Below, in pieces: positions 1 to 11,197 of a stretch of 64,000 nt of DNA. The notes below the pieces were generated by a model. It was not told the origin of the DNA and did no database searches. It saw only the letters and a program-made list of their open reading frames with translations. The position numbers and the translations under genes are program-made. The DNA is from an uncultured Prevotella sp. (GTDB taxonomy: Bacteria > Bacteroidota > Bacteroidia > Bacteroidales > Bacteroidaceae). The stretch lies in assembly GCA_905236755.1 (NCBI GenBank), contig CAJOCR010000005.1, forward strand, positions 59,668 to 123,667, in the 5' to 3' direction. Each line of letters begins with the position of its first letter. Position 1 is the first letter of the stretch.

Positions 1-1
1 A

Positions 2-1819
2 AATCTCAAAAAAGGAACTATTCGCCATAATGTATATGGTGGATGCATGGGTACAAGAGGTATGTCAGCAATAGAACAGAAAAAGTTTGCCATCTCTAAA
101 AATGTTACAGTCAAACTAAACGAAAATGTTGAAGATACAGTTAAAGGCTGTGTTGTACTGGGTGATATATATGGTTGTAACAATGTTAACAGTTCACCAC
201 AGGAAGATGTAACTGTACATATCTATAAAACACAAAATGCAGCTGCAACACAAATCGCTGGCACTGTTTTGGGTGAAAATGCAACTCAGCCCAAGACAGC
301 AGGACGCTACGATGTTCATGCTGTGTATGGTGGTGGTAACATGGCAGCTTACCAGCCCAAGGGAACATCCACAAATGGAAATAATAATAGCGGAAAAGAC
401 ACACAGTATTCAACAAAGGTTATTATTGATGGTTGCGACCGAACAAGTATTCAGCAGGTATATGGAGGTGGTAATGCTGCTTCAACCCCTGCTACAGAAG
501 TAATAGTGAATGGTACTTATGAAATTGACGAGTTGTTTGGTGGTGGAAATGGTGCCGATCGCATTACCTACGATGAAGGTACGACATGGTTGGATAATCC
601 AGGAGCTAACGTTGGTTTTTATGACTATTCTGCCGAAGAAGACATTTACAACACAAAGGAGAAAAGAACAACCGATGCGGTAATATCTGATACATTCAAA
701 GAAAAATATGTATATGGTACCGGAAAGGCTTCTGTAAACATTTATGGCGGAATGTTGCATCATGTCTTTGGCGGTTCAAATACAAAAGGAAATGTTCGCG
801 TAACAGCCCTTACCTTGCTTGAAGAAAAGAAAAATGGAACAGATGAAAATAATGACGAACCAATTTGTCCATTTAGGGTTGATGATGTATATGGTGGTGG
901 AAAAAGTGCGCTGATGGACGCTGAAGCAAAACTCTATATGTCATGTATCCCAGGCTTGAGAGCAGCATATGGTGGTGCAGAAGCTGCTGATGTATTAGGT
1001 GGTGTTACTCTAAACATTACAAACGGAAGATTTGATCGTGTGTTTGGCGGTAACAATATAAGCGGTACAATACGTGGATCTATCGAGGTGAACATTGAGG
1101 AAACTGGCTGTAGACCAATTATTATTGGCGAACTATATGGTGGAGGAAATGAAGCCGGATACTCTGTATATGGCTATAAAAAGGTTGGAGATAGTTGGGT
1201 AGGACGCGAACCTACTGATGGTCTTGAGTCTGGCATGAATGAACCATATCGCGCACCAGTAGTAAATGTGAAATCGTTTACAAGTATTGGTAACATCTAT
1301 GGAGGTGGATATGGTCCTACGGCAGTAATGGTGGGTGATCCAACTGTAAACATTAACGTTGCAGTAGGTAGTAAAGCAAATCACTCAGAAGCAAATGTAG
1401 AAGAAAATGCAAAGTCATATGATGATGAGCAAGGCTACCCTATCCCATCACATGAACCTGGTAAAATTGGTGCTATTAATAATGTATTTGGCGGTGGTAA
1501 TCTGGCGAAGGTGATTGGGCAACCTCAGGTAAACATAGGTAATTTGTCTTATGAGTATATGCTTGTAAATGAAGAAATTGTTGTTGGTGTAACTGATGTA
1601 AGTAATTTCTACACCAGGTCAGGTGGAGAAGGTACATTAGATAGTCCCTACATCTACTCAAAATGTGCTACAGGAAGTAAAGCTCAGGCTAATACAAATT
1701 ACTATATACAACATGAAGTAATTGGAGCAGATATTCGAGGTAATGTCTACGGTGGCGGAAACCATGCAGAAGTTACTGGTAACACTGCTGTTACAATTGG
1801 TAAGAAGGAGGGTGAATAA
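2..1819 (+). CDS. YGGGN-repeat surface-type protein, C-terminal part (5' end outside window)
   Basis: The reading frame is open from base 2 to the stop at 1817-1819, so the true start lies upstream. At least 600 residues are present. The motif (V/I/L)(Y/F)GGGN, with variants such as VFGGSN and VFGGNN, recurs every 30-90 residues, usually after a beta-like stretch ending NVNI or VNI. This suggests a repetitive beta-solenoid or adhesin-like structure, as in very large exported Bacteroidota proteins. The C-terminus (AVTIGKKEGE) shows no obvious type IX sorting domain or anchor. No catalytic motif is visible. The function is not recognised; surface or extracellular structural protein is an inference from the repeats. 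A terminator hairpin overlaps the stop codon. Confidence 0.75.
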   Translation, partial: NLKKGTIRHNVYGGCMGTRGMSAIEQKKFAISKNVTVKLNENVEDTVKGCVVLGDIYGCNNVNSSPQEDVTVHIYKTQNAAATQIAGTVLGENATQPKTAGRYDVHAVYGGGNMAAYQPKGTSTNGNNNSGKDTQYSTKVIIDGCDRTSIQQVYGGGNAASTPATEVIVNGTYEIDELFGGGNGADRITYDEGTTWLDNPGANVGFYDYSAEEDIYNTKEKRTTDAVISDTFKEKYVYGTGKASVNIYGGMLHHVFGGSNTKGNVRVTALTLLEEKKNGTDENNDEPICPFRVDDVYGGGKSALMDAEAKLYMSCIPGLRAAYGGAEAADVLGGVTLNITNGRFDRVFGGNNISGTIRGSIEVNIEETGCRPIIIGELYGGGNEAGYSVYGYKKVGDSWVGREPTDGLESGMNEPYRAPVVNVKSFTSIGNIYGGGYGPTAVMVGDPTVNINVAVGSKANHSEANVEENAKSYDDEQGYPIPSHEPGKIGAINNVFGGGNLAKVIGQPQVNIGNLSYEYMLVNEEIVVGVTDVSNFYTRSGGEGTLDSPYIYSKCATGSKAQANTNYYIQHEVIGADIRGNVYGGGNHAEVTGNTAVTIGKKEGE

Positions 1820-1838
1820 CCCTCCTCTTTTGTTTTTA
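1807..1838 (+). terminator. Rho-independent terminator overlapping the stop codon
   Basis: GGAGGGT (1807-1813) pairs with ACCCTCC (1819-1825) around a 5-nt loop, followed by a T-rich run. The stop codon of the YGGGN-repeat protein lies inside the hairpin. Confidence 0.75.
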
Positions 1839-1934
1839 GCAGAATATGATACGATGAAAAACTGATTAATATTCAATAAAAAACTCGAGAAGAATAAGTT
1901 TTTTATTAATTTTGCATCAAAATAATACAATAAT

Positions 1935-2198
1935 ATGGAAGAAAGAGATCATATCGACAAAGCTCTTGCATTTATAGAGCAAACTCAGAAACTTGGTGAC
2001 CAATTAAAGAAAGCAGAAGAACAGCAGAAATTTATGCTTGGTCGTATGATTGACCTAAAAGTAACCAATCAAACTGATAGCAAGGAATATGCTGAACTTT
2101 CTGCTCGTAGCAAGGGCTTACAAGACATGATTGATAAATGGCGGCCAATCTATCTTGAGCGAACAGAACTGCTGAAGGAAATAAAGAGAAAAAAATAG
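1935..2198 (+). CDS. Small charged helical protein, unknown function
   Basis: 87 residues, rich in Lys, Glu and Gln, with heptad-like spacing (for example LGDQLKKAEEQQKFML). It is probably a helical hairpin or coiled coil. No signal peptide, membrane segment or known domain is seen. A -7-like TAATTTTG at 1907-1914 sits about 20 nt upstream of the ATG. The stop is 23 bp before the GTG of the FAD oxidoreductase, so the two may be co-transcribed. I do not recognise the family. Confidence 0.65.
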   Translation: MEERDHIDKALAFIEQTQKLGDQLKKAEEQQKFMLGRMIDLKVTNQTDSKEYAELSARSKGLQDMIDKWRPIYLERTELLKEIKRKK

Positions 2199-2221
2199 AT
2201 TAAAGCAAGTATTATTAACAC

Positions 2222-3733
2222 GTGAAAGAAATATACATTATCGGTGGAGGATTAGGTGGATTGTTTGCTGGTGCTCTTCAGGCAAAGAAAGGTAGAAAAG
2301 TAACAGTTCTCGAAAAGAATGATACACCAGGTGGTGGCTTACAGACATTCACGCGAAAAGTTGGTGAGCGATGTGAAATCTTTGAAACAGGCATGCATCT
2401 TCTTGGTGGTTTTCGTGAAGATGGTGCTGTTAGAATATTGCTGAAAAAGCTGCAGATATTTGACAAACTAAAGATAAAGTCGGTTGATAGAAACTGCATG
2501 GATGAAATTATTTATCTAAGCGACCGAAAAGTGTATCGTATTCCTGAGGGCAAAGATAATTTCATTGCTTATTTTCAACATGAGTTCCCACATGAAGCCG
2601 AAGGTATAAAAAAATATGTTGAGAAAATATGGAGCATAGTCGACGAAATAAGTTTCTTTTTCCTACGCGAAGAAAATGAAAAGATTTACTCTCATGATGA
2701 AATGTTCTATTGGCCTGCTGATAAAGTTATTTCTCACTATATTAAAGATGCTAAACTGCAGGATATTCTTGCCTACATGAACCCCATGTTTGGTGGTAGG
2801 GCTGGGCACACTCCTTGTTATGTGTCAGCTTTGATTAACAGACTGTATATCAGTGGTGTAGATCGCTTTGTTGGAGGAAGTCATCAACTAACTAAAATGT
2901 TAACAGGTTTAATCGAAGATGCAGGAGGAAAGGTTCTCTTAATGCATGAAGTTAACTGTATAGAAACAGACGATAAAAAACGAAGAATTACAGCTATAAA
3001 GGGTAAAGAAAAAAGAAAGTATGATTTCGAGTTTAAACTCGATGATACAGATATGGTAGTATGCGATGTCGCCCCCAAAAAATTAATTGATATGACCGCT
3101 ACCCACTTGTTTACAAAAGCCTTCAGAGCAAGGGTTAGTTCTGCACCAGCAAGCTACAGTACTTTTTGCTTGTTTATTATCTTAAAAGAAAAATCATTTC
3201 CTTATATTAATCACACTTGCTATATGCAACGTAGCTATGGTAAAGTGTGGCGTTATGGCGAATATAACGAAGAAGAATGGCCAAATGGTTTTATGTATCT
3301 TACCCCCTGCGTAGAGAATCAAGCCGACTGGGCACACACTATGGTTGTTAATGCACCTATGCCCTACTCCACATGCATAAAATGGGAAGATACAAAAGTT
3401 GGAAATAGAGGTGATGAATATATCAAATGGAAGAAGAAAATAACAAACAAAATACTTGATAGAATGGAAGATATTTATCCAGGGTTCCGAGATAAATGCC
3501 TTAAAATATATTCTTCCTCTCCTCTCACCATTCGCGATTATTTAGGCAATCCAGAAGGTGGAATGTATGGAACTGAGGTTGATTGTCAAAACTTAATGCA
3601 ACGCCAGATGCCTATACACACGAAGATTTCAAACTTACTGATGACAGGTCAGAATGTGTATCTGCATGGTTCTTGCGGAGTGCCTCTTACAGCACTCCAA
3701 ACGAGCAATGCCCTTGATTATTACATGGAATAA
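2222..3733 (+). CDS. CrtI/phytoene desaturase-like FAD-dependent oxidoreductase
   Basis: 503 residues starting at GTG. The N-terminus has the dinucleotide-binding motif GGGLGGLFAGALQAKKG followed by an acidic strand end (TVLEKN) and PGGGLQTF, as in the CrtI/retinol-saturase (amine oxidase-like) flavoprotein superfamily. The C-terminal FAD-contact region is also present (LLMTGQNVYLHGSCGVPLTA). Length fits the family (about 490-520). It is a distant paralogue of the oxidoreductase at 24094-25569, sharing the ETGMHL and TGQN landmarks. The substrate is unknown; desaturation, saturation or isomerisation of a polyene or lipid is an inference. It overlaps the convergent DUF3078 gene by 13 bp. Confidence 0.85.
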   Translation: MKEIYIIGGGLGGLFAGALQAKKGRKVTVLEKNDTPGGGLQTFTRKVGERCEIFETGMHLLGGFREDGAVRILLKKLQIFDKLKIKSVDRNCMDEIIYLSDRKVYRIPEGKDNFIAYFQHEFPHEAEGIKKYVEKIWSIVDEISFFFLREENEKIYSHDEMFYWPADKVISHYIKDAKLQDILAYMNPMFGGRAGHTPCYVSALINRLYISGVDRFVGGSHQLTKMLTGLIEDAGGKVLLMHEVNCIETDDKKRRITAIKGKEKRKYDFEFKLDDTDMVVCDVAPKKLIDMTATHLFTKAFRARVSSAPASYSTFCLFIILKEKSFPYINHTCYMQRSYGKVWRYGEYNEEEWPNGFMYLTPCVENQADWAHTMVVNAPMPYSTCIKWEDTKVGNRGDEYIKWKKKITNKILDRMEDIYPGFRDKCLKIYSSSPLTIRDYLGNPEGGMYGTEVDCQNLMQRQMPIHTKISNLLMTGQNVYLHGSCGVPLTALQTSNALDYYME

Positions 3734-4974
3734 CTGAAACCAAGACTAAGATATTCCTTAAACTGGAAATATCCCAGTTTGTCGTTTCGTGTAGATGCAT
3801 CATCAAAGCGAGGATACAAGAACAGGTTTGTAGAGATATAACGGTTGAACTGGAAGGTAATAGTATTTTCCCATTCAATTTCAGAACGCTTGTATGTTGT
3901 ATAACCATACAGACGAGTCTTCCACTTTATCATATCAGAGAACTTCCATGTAAGATCAACGGTAATCTCAGAACCGATATCATGAAGGAAATGATTGCCC
4001 GCCTCTAATCCGTAGCGTTCTGCAAGGTCAAGACGGTCAACGTATTTCATGTTGTAAGCCGCTGGCGCAAGGTGAACGGTTCCTTTTAGACGGTGCTTAA
4101 ACCAATCAACATTATAGTCCATACCGACAGAGATGTTCATATTCAGCGGACTGAAGAAATCGGTATACACTTCGTTTGAGTTGGTGTTATAGCCACGCAT
4201 AGCCTGGGTATAGGCAATAAACTGCAAAGTATAGTACCATTTCTTTGTAGCCTGAAGACCAAGTTTTCCAGTGTATCGAAGAAGGTCTTCTGTCACTTTA
4301 TAGTTATGAAGCGAATCGCCTTTCGAAGTCTGCATACCCAGCTTCACCTCAAGCTTATTATCCCACTTAACCTTCTGCTTGTTGTTGTAGTTAAGGTTAA
4401 GAGTTATAGACCCCAAGGCACTGTAGTTACTCTCGCCACCACGATACCAGTTATCAGAAATAAAGTTCTGAAGGAACTGTAGATAATAATCGCCTGAGAA
4501 ATTCCAGAAGTTAGGACGATATATCTTCAGACTCATTGGCTCAATATCAGCCTCAATAGCCTTTGGCGCAACCTTGTCAACGAGGTTTGGACGATTTTTC
4601 TTCACACGGTCATCAACCTCACGTGTTGGTCCTATCTCCTCAAGCTTAGTTTGAGTTGATTTCACCAAATCGGGACGTGAAAGATAGATGTGCGCAAGTG
4701 CACTATCGAGAGGCATGCTTTCCAATCCTGGAGTGAAAGCACGATGAGCAATGTCGCTATAAAATGTAAGCGGAAGAAAAAGCTTAGCGTAAGACTGCTT
4801 GAGCTGAAAAGTGCTATCAGGTAAAAATACAGAATCGCGTGCAACAAGAAGTGAATCCATATAACGTTGCACAAATGGTGAAACTGTCAGTCTATTACCC
4901 TTTGTTATATTGTGCTGAGCAGTCATAGATAATGACATTATCAGCATGATGATCAAAAAATATGTTCTCTTCAT
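3721..4974 (-). CDS. DUF3078-type outer-membrane beta-barrel protein
   Basis: 417 residues with an N-terminal signal peptide (MKRTYFLIIMLIMSLSMTAQ). The second half is a series of amphipathic aromatic strands, including NWYRGGESNYSALGS and WDNKLEVKLGM, which I recognise as the DUF3078 family of Bacteroidota outer-membrane proteins. The last residues (YLSLGFSYSM) look like a closing barrel strand. Residues 20-150 are a non-barrel periplasmic region. Role unknown. Its 3' end overlaps the FAD oxidoreductase stop by 13 bp on the opposite strand, and it diverges from pyrG. Confidence 0.8.
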   Translation of the reverse strand: MKRTYFLIIMLIMSLSMTAQHNITKGNRLTVSPFVQRYMDSLLVARDSVFLPDSTFQLKQSYAKLFLPLTFYSDIAHRAFTPGLESMPLDSALAHIYLSRPDLVKSTQTKLEEIGPTREVDDRVKKNRPNLVDKVAPKAIEADIEPMSLKIYRPNFWNFSGDYYLQFLQNFISDNWYRGGESNYSALGSITLNLNYNNKQKVKWDNKLEVKLGMQTSKGDSLHNYKVTEDLLRYTGKLGLQATKKWYYTLQFIAYTQAMRGYNTNSNEVYTDFFSPLNMNISVGMDYNVDWFKHRLKGTVHLAPAAYNMKYVDRLDLAERYGLEAGNHFLHDIGSEITVDLTWKFSDMIKWKTRLYGYTTYKRSEIEWENTITFQFNRYISTNLFLYPRFDDASTRNDKLGYFQFKEYLSLGFSYSM

Positions 4975-5039
4975 GAGTTAATTCGTGTTTCTATGTTAAA
5001 AATCACGGGTGCAAAGTTAATAATAAAAGATTAAAGTTC

Positions 5040-5070
5040 TTGCTGATTTCATATTTTTATTGTAATTTTG
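5040..5070 (+). promoter_or_regulatory. Predicted Bacteroidota sigma-A promoter of pyrG
   Basis: TTG at 5040-5042, 20-nt spacer, TAATTTTG at 5063-5070. The expected transcript starts about 25 nt before the GTG start of pyrG. Confidence 0.65.
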
Positions 5071-5078
5071 CACATTGA

Positions 5079-6704
<1,626 letters not shown>

Positions 6705-6725
6705 AGAAAAGCCTTCTTTTCCCTG

Positions 6726-6743
6726 TCCTCATCCATGAGGACG
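6726..6743 (+). other. Perfect hairpin in the pyrG-yidC gap
   Basis: GTCCTCAT and ATGAGGAC form an 8-bp perfect stem with a 2-nt spacer, 20 bp before the yidC ATG. There is no T-run, so it is not a standard terminator. It could be a processing site or could modulate yidC translation. Confidence 0.5.
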
Positions 6744-6762
6744 TGGGTAGGCTCGGAAAATT

Positions 6763-8736
6763 ATGGATAAAAACAATATTATTGGTTTTGTGCTTATCGC
6801 TGCTGTGATTGTTGGATTCAGCATTTACAACCAGCCATCAGCTGAAGAGCAGCGTGCACAATTTGTACAAGATTCTATTGCTAACGCCAAGCAGGAACAG
6901 GCTAAGAAAGCTGCTGAGTTTGCCAACAAACAGAAACAGGCAGAAATAGCTAAAGCCGACAGCGACACTACAGCCTTGTTCTATGCTGCAAAACAAGGTC
7001 AGGCACAGAATATTATTTTGAAGAATAGTAAGCTGGAGCTTACTTTCAGTACCAAGGGCGCAAGCGTAACAAAAGCATACATCAAGAATGCTAAGGGCGC
7101 CAAGCGTTATATCGGTCATAACATTGCCGACAAAACAGGCAATAGTGACGACCTTGGTGGTGTTACACTCTTTGAAGGAAATGACCAGTCTTTGAGCTAT
7201 GTCATGGAAGCTAAGGAGATGAACATCAACACAGCCGATCTTTTCTTCACTCCATCAGACGTTACTGATTCAACTGTTACCTTTACAGCTCAGGCTGGCG
7301 AAGGCAAGACTCTTGAGCTTAGATACTGGCTTGGTCAGGACTATATGTTGCACATGAGCCTTAAGGTTAATGGTATGGCTGGTCTTTTTGGCGCCAATGC
7401 CACAAAGCTTTGTGTTAACTGGCAGGAGAAAGCTAAGCAGCAAGAGCGTGGTTTCACTTTCGAAAACCGCTATGCTCGTCTTGACTGGAAAGAAACAGAA
7501 GGCGGTACCGACTATCTGAGCGAGGCTTCAAGCAAACAGGAAACAACAGAAGAACAGATCGACTGGATTGCTTTCAAGAACCAGTTCTTCTCTGCTGTTA
7601 TGATTTCAAAAGACGGCTTTGACAAAGGTGGCGAACTCGCAAGTACAGTTTTCGACAAAAAAGAACAGGAAGGTAAAGCTGTACGCTATCTGAAAGACTT
7701 CAAGGCAAATATGAAGACAGCCTTTGACCCAACAGGTGCTAAGGCTTCTGAATTTGAATTCTACTATGGCCCTAATGATTTCTATGTGCTGCAGAACATT
7801 GAAAAGCAGAGCACCTTCAACAAGGAGCTTGATATGGAGCACATCGTATATCTCGGTTGGCCATTGTTCCGCTATATCAACCGCTGGTTCACCTTGCCAG
7901 TATTCACATGGCTCACCGACTGGGGCTTTGCAATGGGTATCGTGCTCATTCTCATCACCCTGTTGTTGAAGTTCATCACCTACCCAATGGTGAAGAAGAG
8001 CTATATGAGTTCTGCCAAAATGCGTGTGTTGAAACCAAAATTGGATGAAGCAACAAAGCAGTTTAACAAGCCAGAAGACCAGATGCAGAAGCAGCAGGCT
8101 ATGATGGCTGAATATGCAAAGTATGGTGTTAGTCCACTTAGCGGTTGTATGCCAATGCTCATTCAGATGCCTATCTGGATTGCAATGTTCAACTTCGTGC
8201 CAAACGCTATTCAGCTTCGTGGTGAGAGTTTCTTGTGGATGCAGGACCTTTCTACCTTCGACCCAATATTCGAATGGGGAACTAACCTGTGGCTCATTGG
8301 CGATCACCTCTCATTGACCTGTATCCTTTTCTGTGGTGCACAGATTCTATATTCATGGTTCACCATGCAGCAGCAGAAAGACCAGATGGTTGGTCAGCAA
8401 GCTGAGCAGATGAAGATGATGCAGTGGATGATGTATCTCATGCCATTGATGTTCTTCTTCATGTTCAACGACTATTCATCAGGTCTTAACTTCTACTACT
8501 TCGTTTCACTCATCATGTCGGCAGGTATCATGTTTGCTCTGCGCAAGACAACAAACGAAGAGAAGTTGCTTGCTATTCTCGAACAGCGTTACAAGGAGAA
8601 TCAAGCTAACCCACAGAAGATGGGCGGTCTTGCAGCTCGTATGCAGGCCATTCAGGAATATCAGCAGAAGCAGCAGGAAGAGATGCGTCGCAAGAAAGCT
8701 GAATTAGACGAGAAAAAGAAGAATCTTAATAAATAA
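6763..8736 (+). CDS. yidC: Membrane protein insertase YidC
   Basis: 657 residues. It inserts and folds inner-membrane proteins with or without SecYEG. An N-terminal membrane anchor (IIGFVLIAAVIVGFSIY) precedes a large periplasmic domain (about residues 60-355). The conserved core of five membrane segments (about 370-600) includes YPMVKKSYMSSAKM and SPLSGCMPMLIQMPIWIAMF. The C-terminal tail is Gln/Lys-rich and basic, suited to ribosome contact. The large periplasmic domain and length fit Gram-negative YidC. It lies downstream of pyrG and ends in a strong terminator. Confidence 0.97.
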   Translation: MDKNNIIGFVLIAAVIVGFSIYNQPSAEEQRAQFVQDSIANAKQEQAKKAAEFANKQKQAEIAKADSDTTALFYAAKQGQAQNIILKNSKLELTFSTKGASVTKAYIKNAKGAKRYIGHNIADKTGNSDDLGGVTLFEGNDQSLSYVMEAKEMNINTADLFFTPSDVTDSTVTFTAQAGEGKTLELRYWLGQDYMLHMSLKVNGMAGLFGANATKLCVNWQEKAKQQERGFTFENRYARLDWKETEGGTDYLSEASSKQETTEEQIDWIAFKNQFFSAVMISKDGFDKGGELASTVFDKKEQEGKAVRYLKDFKANMKTAFDPTGAKASEFEFYYGPNDFYVLQNIEKQSTFNKELDMEHIVYLGWPLFRYINRWFTLPVFTWLTDWGFAMGIVLILITLLLKFITYPMVKKSYMSSAKMRVLKPKLDEATKQFNKPEDQMQKQQAMMAEYAKYGVSPLSGCMPMLIQMPIWIAMFNFVPNAIQLRGESFLWMQDLSTFDPIFEWGTNLWLIGDHLSLTCILFCGAQILYSWFTMQQQKDQMVGQQAEQMKMMQWMMYLMPLMFFFMFNDYSSGLNFYYFVSLIMSAGIMFALRKTTNEEKLLAILEQRYKENQANPQKMGGLAARMQAIQEYQQKQQEEMRRKKAELDEKKKNLNK

Positions 8737-8741
8737 AACAA

Positions 8742-8780
8742 ATAGTCCGTCATAGAGAGTGACGGACTATCATTGTTTTT
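8742..8780 (+). terminator. Strong terminator after yidC
   Basis: An 11-bp perfect stem, ATAGTCCGTCA (8742-8752) with TGACGGACTAT (8760-8770), 7-nt loop, then CATTGTTTTT. It argues against any translation start for the next gene before 8795. Confidence 0.85.
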
Positions 8781-8794
8781 GCATATTTACATAT

Positions 8795-10990
8795 ATGAAT
8801 AAAGCTATAGCACTTGCTGCTGCAGCATTAATGGCCTGCGGCAGTATTAACGTAGATGCTCAGAATATGATTCAGAAGAACGATATAAAGCTCGCTTCTG
8901 ATGTGATGACTCCTGAGGCTCTTTGGGCAATGGGACGTATTGGTGGCGTTGCTCCATCACCTGATGGTAAGCAGATTGCTTATCAGGTGAGCTATTATAG
9001 TGTAAAGGAGAACAAGAGTCACGCCATGCTCTTTGTTCAGAACGCCAATGGTAGTGGTAAGAAACAACTAACAACCGACAGCAAGAGCGAAAGCGATGCT
9101 GCATGGATAGAAGGCGGAAAGAAGATTGCCTTTATCCGTGGCGGTGAGATATGGAGCATGAATGCCGATGGTAGCAACCGTAAGCAGCTTACAAAGACAA
9201 ATGGCGAGGTTGAGGGCTTCAGCTTCTCTCCTGATGGCAAGAAGGTGGTGTTCATAAAGAGCATTCCTTACTACGGCACTATCAAGAAGAACCCTGATGA
9301 CCTCGACAAGACTACAGGTATGCTTATTACCGATATGAACTATCGTCATTGGGATCATTATGTACAGACTATCGCTCATCCTTTTGTTGCTGATGTTACA
9401 GCCAACGGCATTTCCGAGGCTAAAGACATTATGGAGGGCGAACCATACGAGGCTCCTGTAGCACCATTTGGCGGTATTGAGCAGATTAGCTGGAGCAACG
9501 ACAGCAAGACTATAGCCTACACAAGTCGTAAGTGCGAAGGCGTTGTATATGCAAACTCTACCGACACCGACATATACCTTTATAATATTGAAACAGGTAA
9601 GACTCTGAATATCTGCAAGCAGTTTACTGATGATGCTCAGCGTCAGAAGTTTGAAGAGGTTGTTGCTAACACTAACCTCTCAAAGAGCAAGATGCATCAG
9701 GCTATTAACAGCAAGGAATTCAAGAACCTAAATGTTGGTTATGATGTGAACCCTCGCTTTTCACCTGATGGCAAATACATCACATGGTTGAGCATGGAAC
9801 GCGACGGCTACGAGGCCGACCTCAATCGTCTTTGTCTCTACGAGATTGCAACAGGTAAGAAAACTTATATCACCAATGCTGATAATTTCGACTCTAATGT
9901 AGATGACTACACTTGGGCGCCCGATTCTAAGAGCCTTTATTTCATGGGTGTTTGGCATGCTACAGAGCGTATATATAATGTAACTCTTGCTGGCGAAGTA
10001 AAGCAGATTACCGATGATGGCTGGTACGATTACGGTTCTGTTCAGATGCTTGGCAAGAAGCAGCTTGTTGCCACCCGTCACTCTTTCCTTGCAAGCGATG
10101 ATATTTATGTTATCACTCCCGACAAGAAAGAGAAAAAGGCTAAGGTTGAGCAGGTTACTGAGGAAAACAAGCATATCTTCAAGCAGTTGGCAAAGCCAAC
10201 TATTCAGCAACGCTGGGTGAAAACTACCGATGGCAAGGAAGAGCTTGTTTGGATTATTCTTCCACCTCATTTCGATGCAAATAAAAAATATCCTACTCTA
10301 TTGTTCTGTGAGGGTGGTCCTCAGAGTCCTGTTAGTCAGTTCTGGAGCTACCGTTGGAACATGTTCATCATGGCTTCTCAGGGTTATGTAGTTGTTGCTC
10401 CTAACCGTCGTGGCCTTCCTGGCTTTGGTCATGAGTGGAACGAGCAGGTTAGTCAAGATTGGACAGGTCAGTGCATGAACGACTATCTTTCTGCTATCGA
10501 CGACGCTACAACCTTGCCTTTTGTTGACAAGGATAAGCTTGCTGCTGTAGGTGCAAGTTTCGGTGGTTTCTCAGTATATTATCTTGCTGGTCATCACGAC
10601 AAGCGTTTCAAGGCTTTCATTGCTCATGATGGTGCTTTCAACCTTGAGTCAATGTACACAGATACCGAGGAAGCTTGGTTCTCTAACTGGGAATATGATG
10701 ATGCATATTGGAACAAAGACCAGACTGCCGCAGCTAAGAAAACCTACGAGAATAGTCCTCATAAGTTTGTTGACAAGTGGGACACCCCAATTCTTGTTAT
10801 TCACGGTGAGAAAGACTACCGTATCAATGCCAATCAGGGTATGGGCGCTTTCAATGCAGCCCGTATGCGCGGCATTCCAGCCGAACTTCTTCTTTTCCCA
10901 GACGAAAACCATTGGGTGCTGAAACCACAGAATGGTATTTTGTGGCAGCGTACATATTTCAACTGGCTTAAGAAGTGGCTGAAAGATTAA
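8795..10990 (+). CDS. S9 family dipeptidyl/acylaminoacyl peptidase (DPP5-like), secreted
   Basis: 731 residues from the ATG at 8795. An upstream in-frame ATG at 8759 lies inside the yidC terminator, and only the 8795 start gives a clean signal peptide (MNKAIALAAAALMACGSINV). The N-terminal beta-propeller has repeated SPDGKxIAY/VVF and NADGSNRKQLT blades. The C-terminal alpha/beta-hydrolase has the nucleophile Ser in GASFGGF, the Asp in HGEKDYRINA and the His in ENHWVLK; GGPQSPVSQF precedes as the oxyanion region. Family knowledge: periplasmic S9 peptidases of this type release dipeptides for asaccharolytic or mixed growth. The exact subclass (DPP5 versus acylpeptide hydrolase) is not certain. 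Confidence 0.88.
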   Translation: MNKAIALAAAALMACGSINVDAQNMIQKNDIKLASDVMTPEALWAMGRIGGVAPSPDGKQIAYQVSYYSVKENKSHAMLFVQNANGSGKKQLTTDSKSESDAAWIEGGKKIAFIRGGEIWSMNADGSNRKQLTKTNGEVEGFSFSPDGKKVVFIKSIPYYGTIKKNPDDLDKTTGMLITDMNYRHWDHYVQTIAHPFVADVTANGISEAKDIMEGEPYEAPVAPFGGIEQISWSNDSKTIAYTSRKCEGVVYANSTDTDIYLYNIETGKTLNICKQFTDDAQRQKFEEVVANTNLSKSKMHQAINSKEFKNLNVGYDVNPRFSPDGKYITWLSMERDGYEADLNRLCLYEIATGKKTYITNADNFDSNVDDYTWAPDSKSLYFMGVWHATERIYNVTLAGEVKQITDDGWYDYGSVQMLGKKQLVATRHSFLASDDIYVITPDKKEKKAKVEQVTEENKHIFKQLAKPTIQQRWVKTTDGKEELVWIILPPHFDANKKYPTLLFCEGGPQSPVSQFWSYRWNMFIMASQGYVVVAPNRRGLPGFGHEWNEQVSQDWTGQCMNDYLSAIDDATTLPFVDKDKLAAVGASFGGFSVYYLAGHHDKRFKAFIAHDGAFNLESMYTDTEEAWFSNWEYDDAYWNKDQTAAAKKTYENSPHKFVDKWDTPILVIHGEKDYRINANQGMGAFNAARMRGIPAELLLFPDENHWVLKPQNGILWQRTYFNWLKKWLKD

Positions 10991-10994
10991 AGAC

Positions 10995-11075
10995 CCCTCC
11001 CGTCCTTCAATGGTCTTTACACCCCCTTCGATTCCCCCGTTCCCGGGGGACAGGAACCTCCAGAGGGGGAGGAGA
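10995..11075. repeat. GC-rich CCCCTCC/GGGGGAGG intergenic repeat
   Basis: CCCCTCC near the left end and GGGGGAGGAG near the right flank a small CCCCC/GGGGG hairpin at about 11033-11048. The style matches copies at 15541-15653 and 25603-25636. It lies in the gap between the S9 peptidase and the MFS gene. Confidence 0.5.
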
Positions 11076-11197
11076 AGATAAAAGCCAACACTTCGCCGTT
11101 TAAAAATGAAGAACAAAAGCGCTTTGTGCTTAAAGTTAATCAAGAATTTTAGACGAGTTGATAAAAAAAGGTTTAGATAAAGACAAAACTAAAAAAT

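Noticed and set aside
7606..8307. Antisense open frame (233 aa) inside yidC
   Set aside because: Shadow of the conserved YidC core; His/Cys/Trp-rich composition typical of antisense reading.
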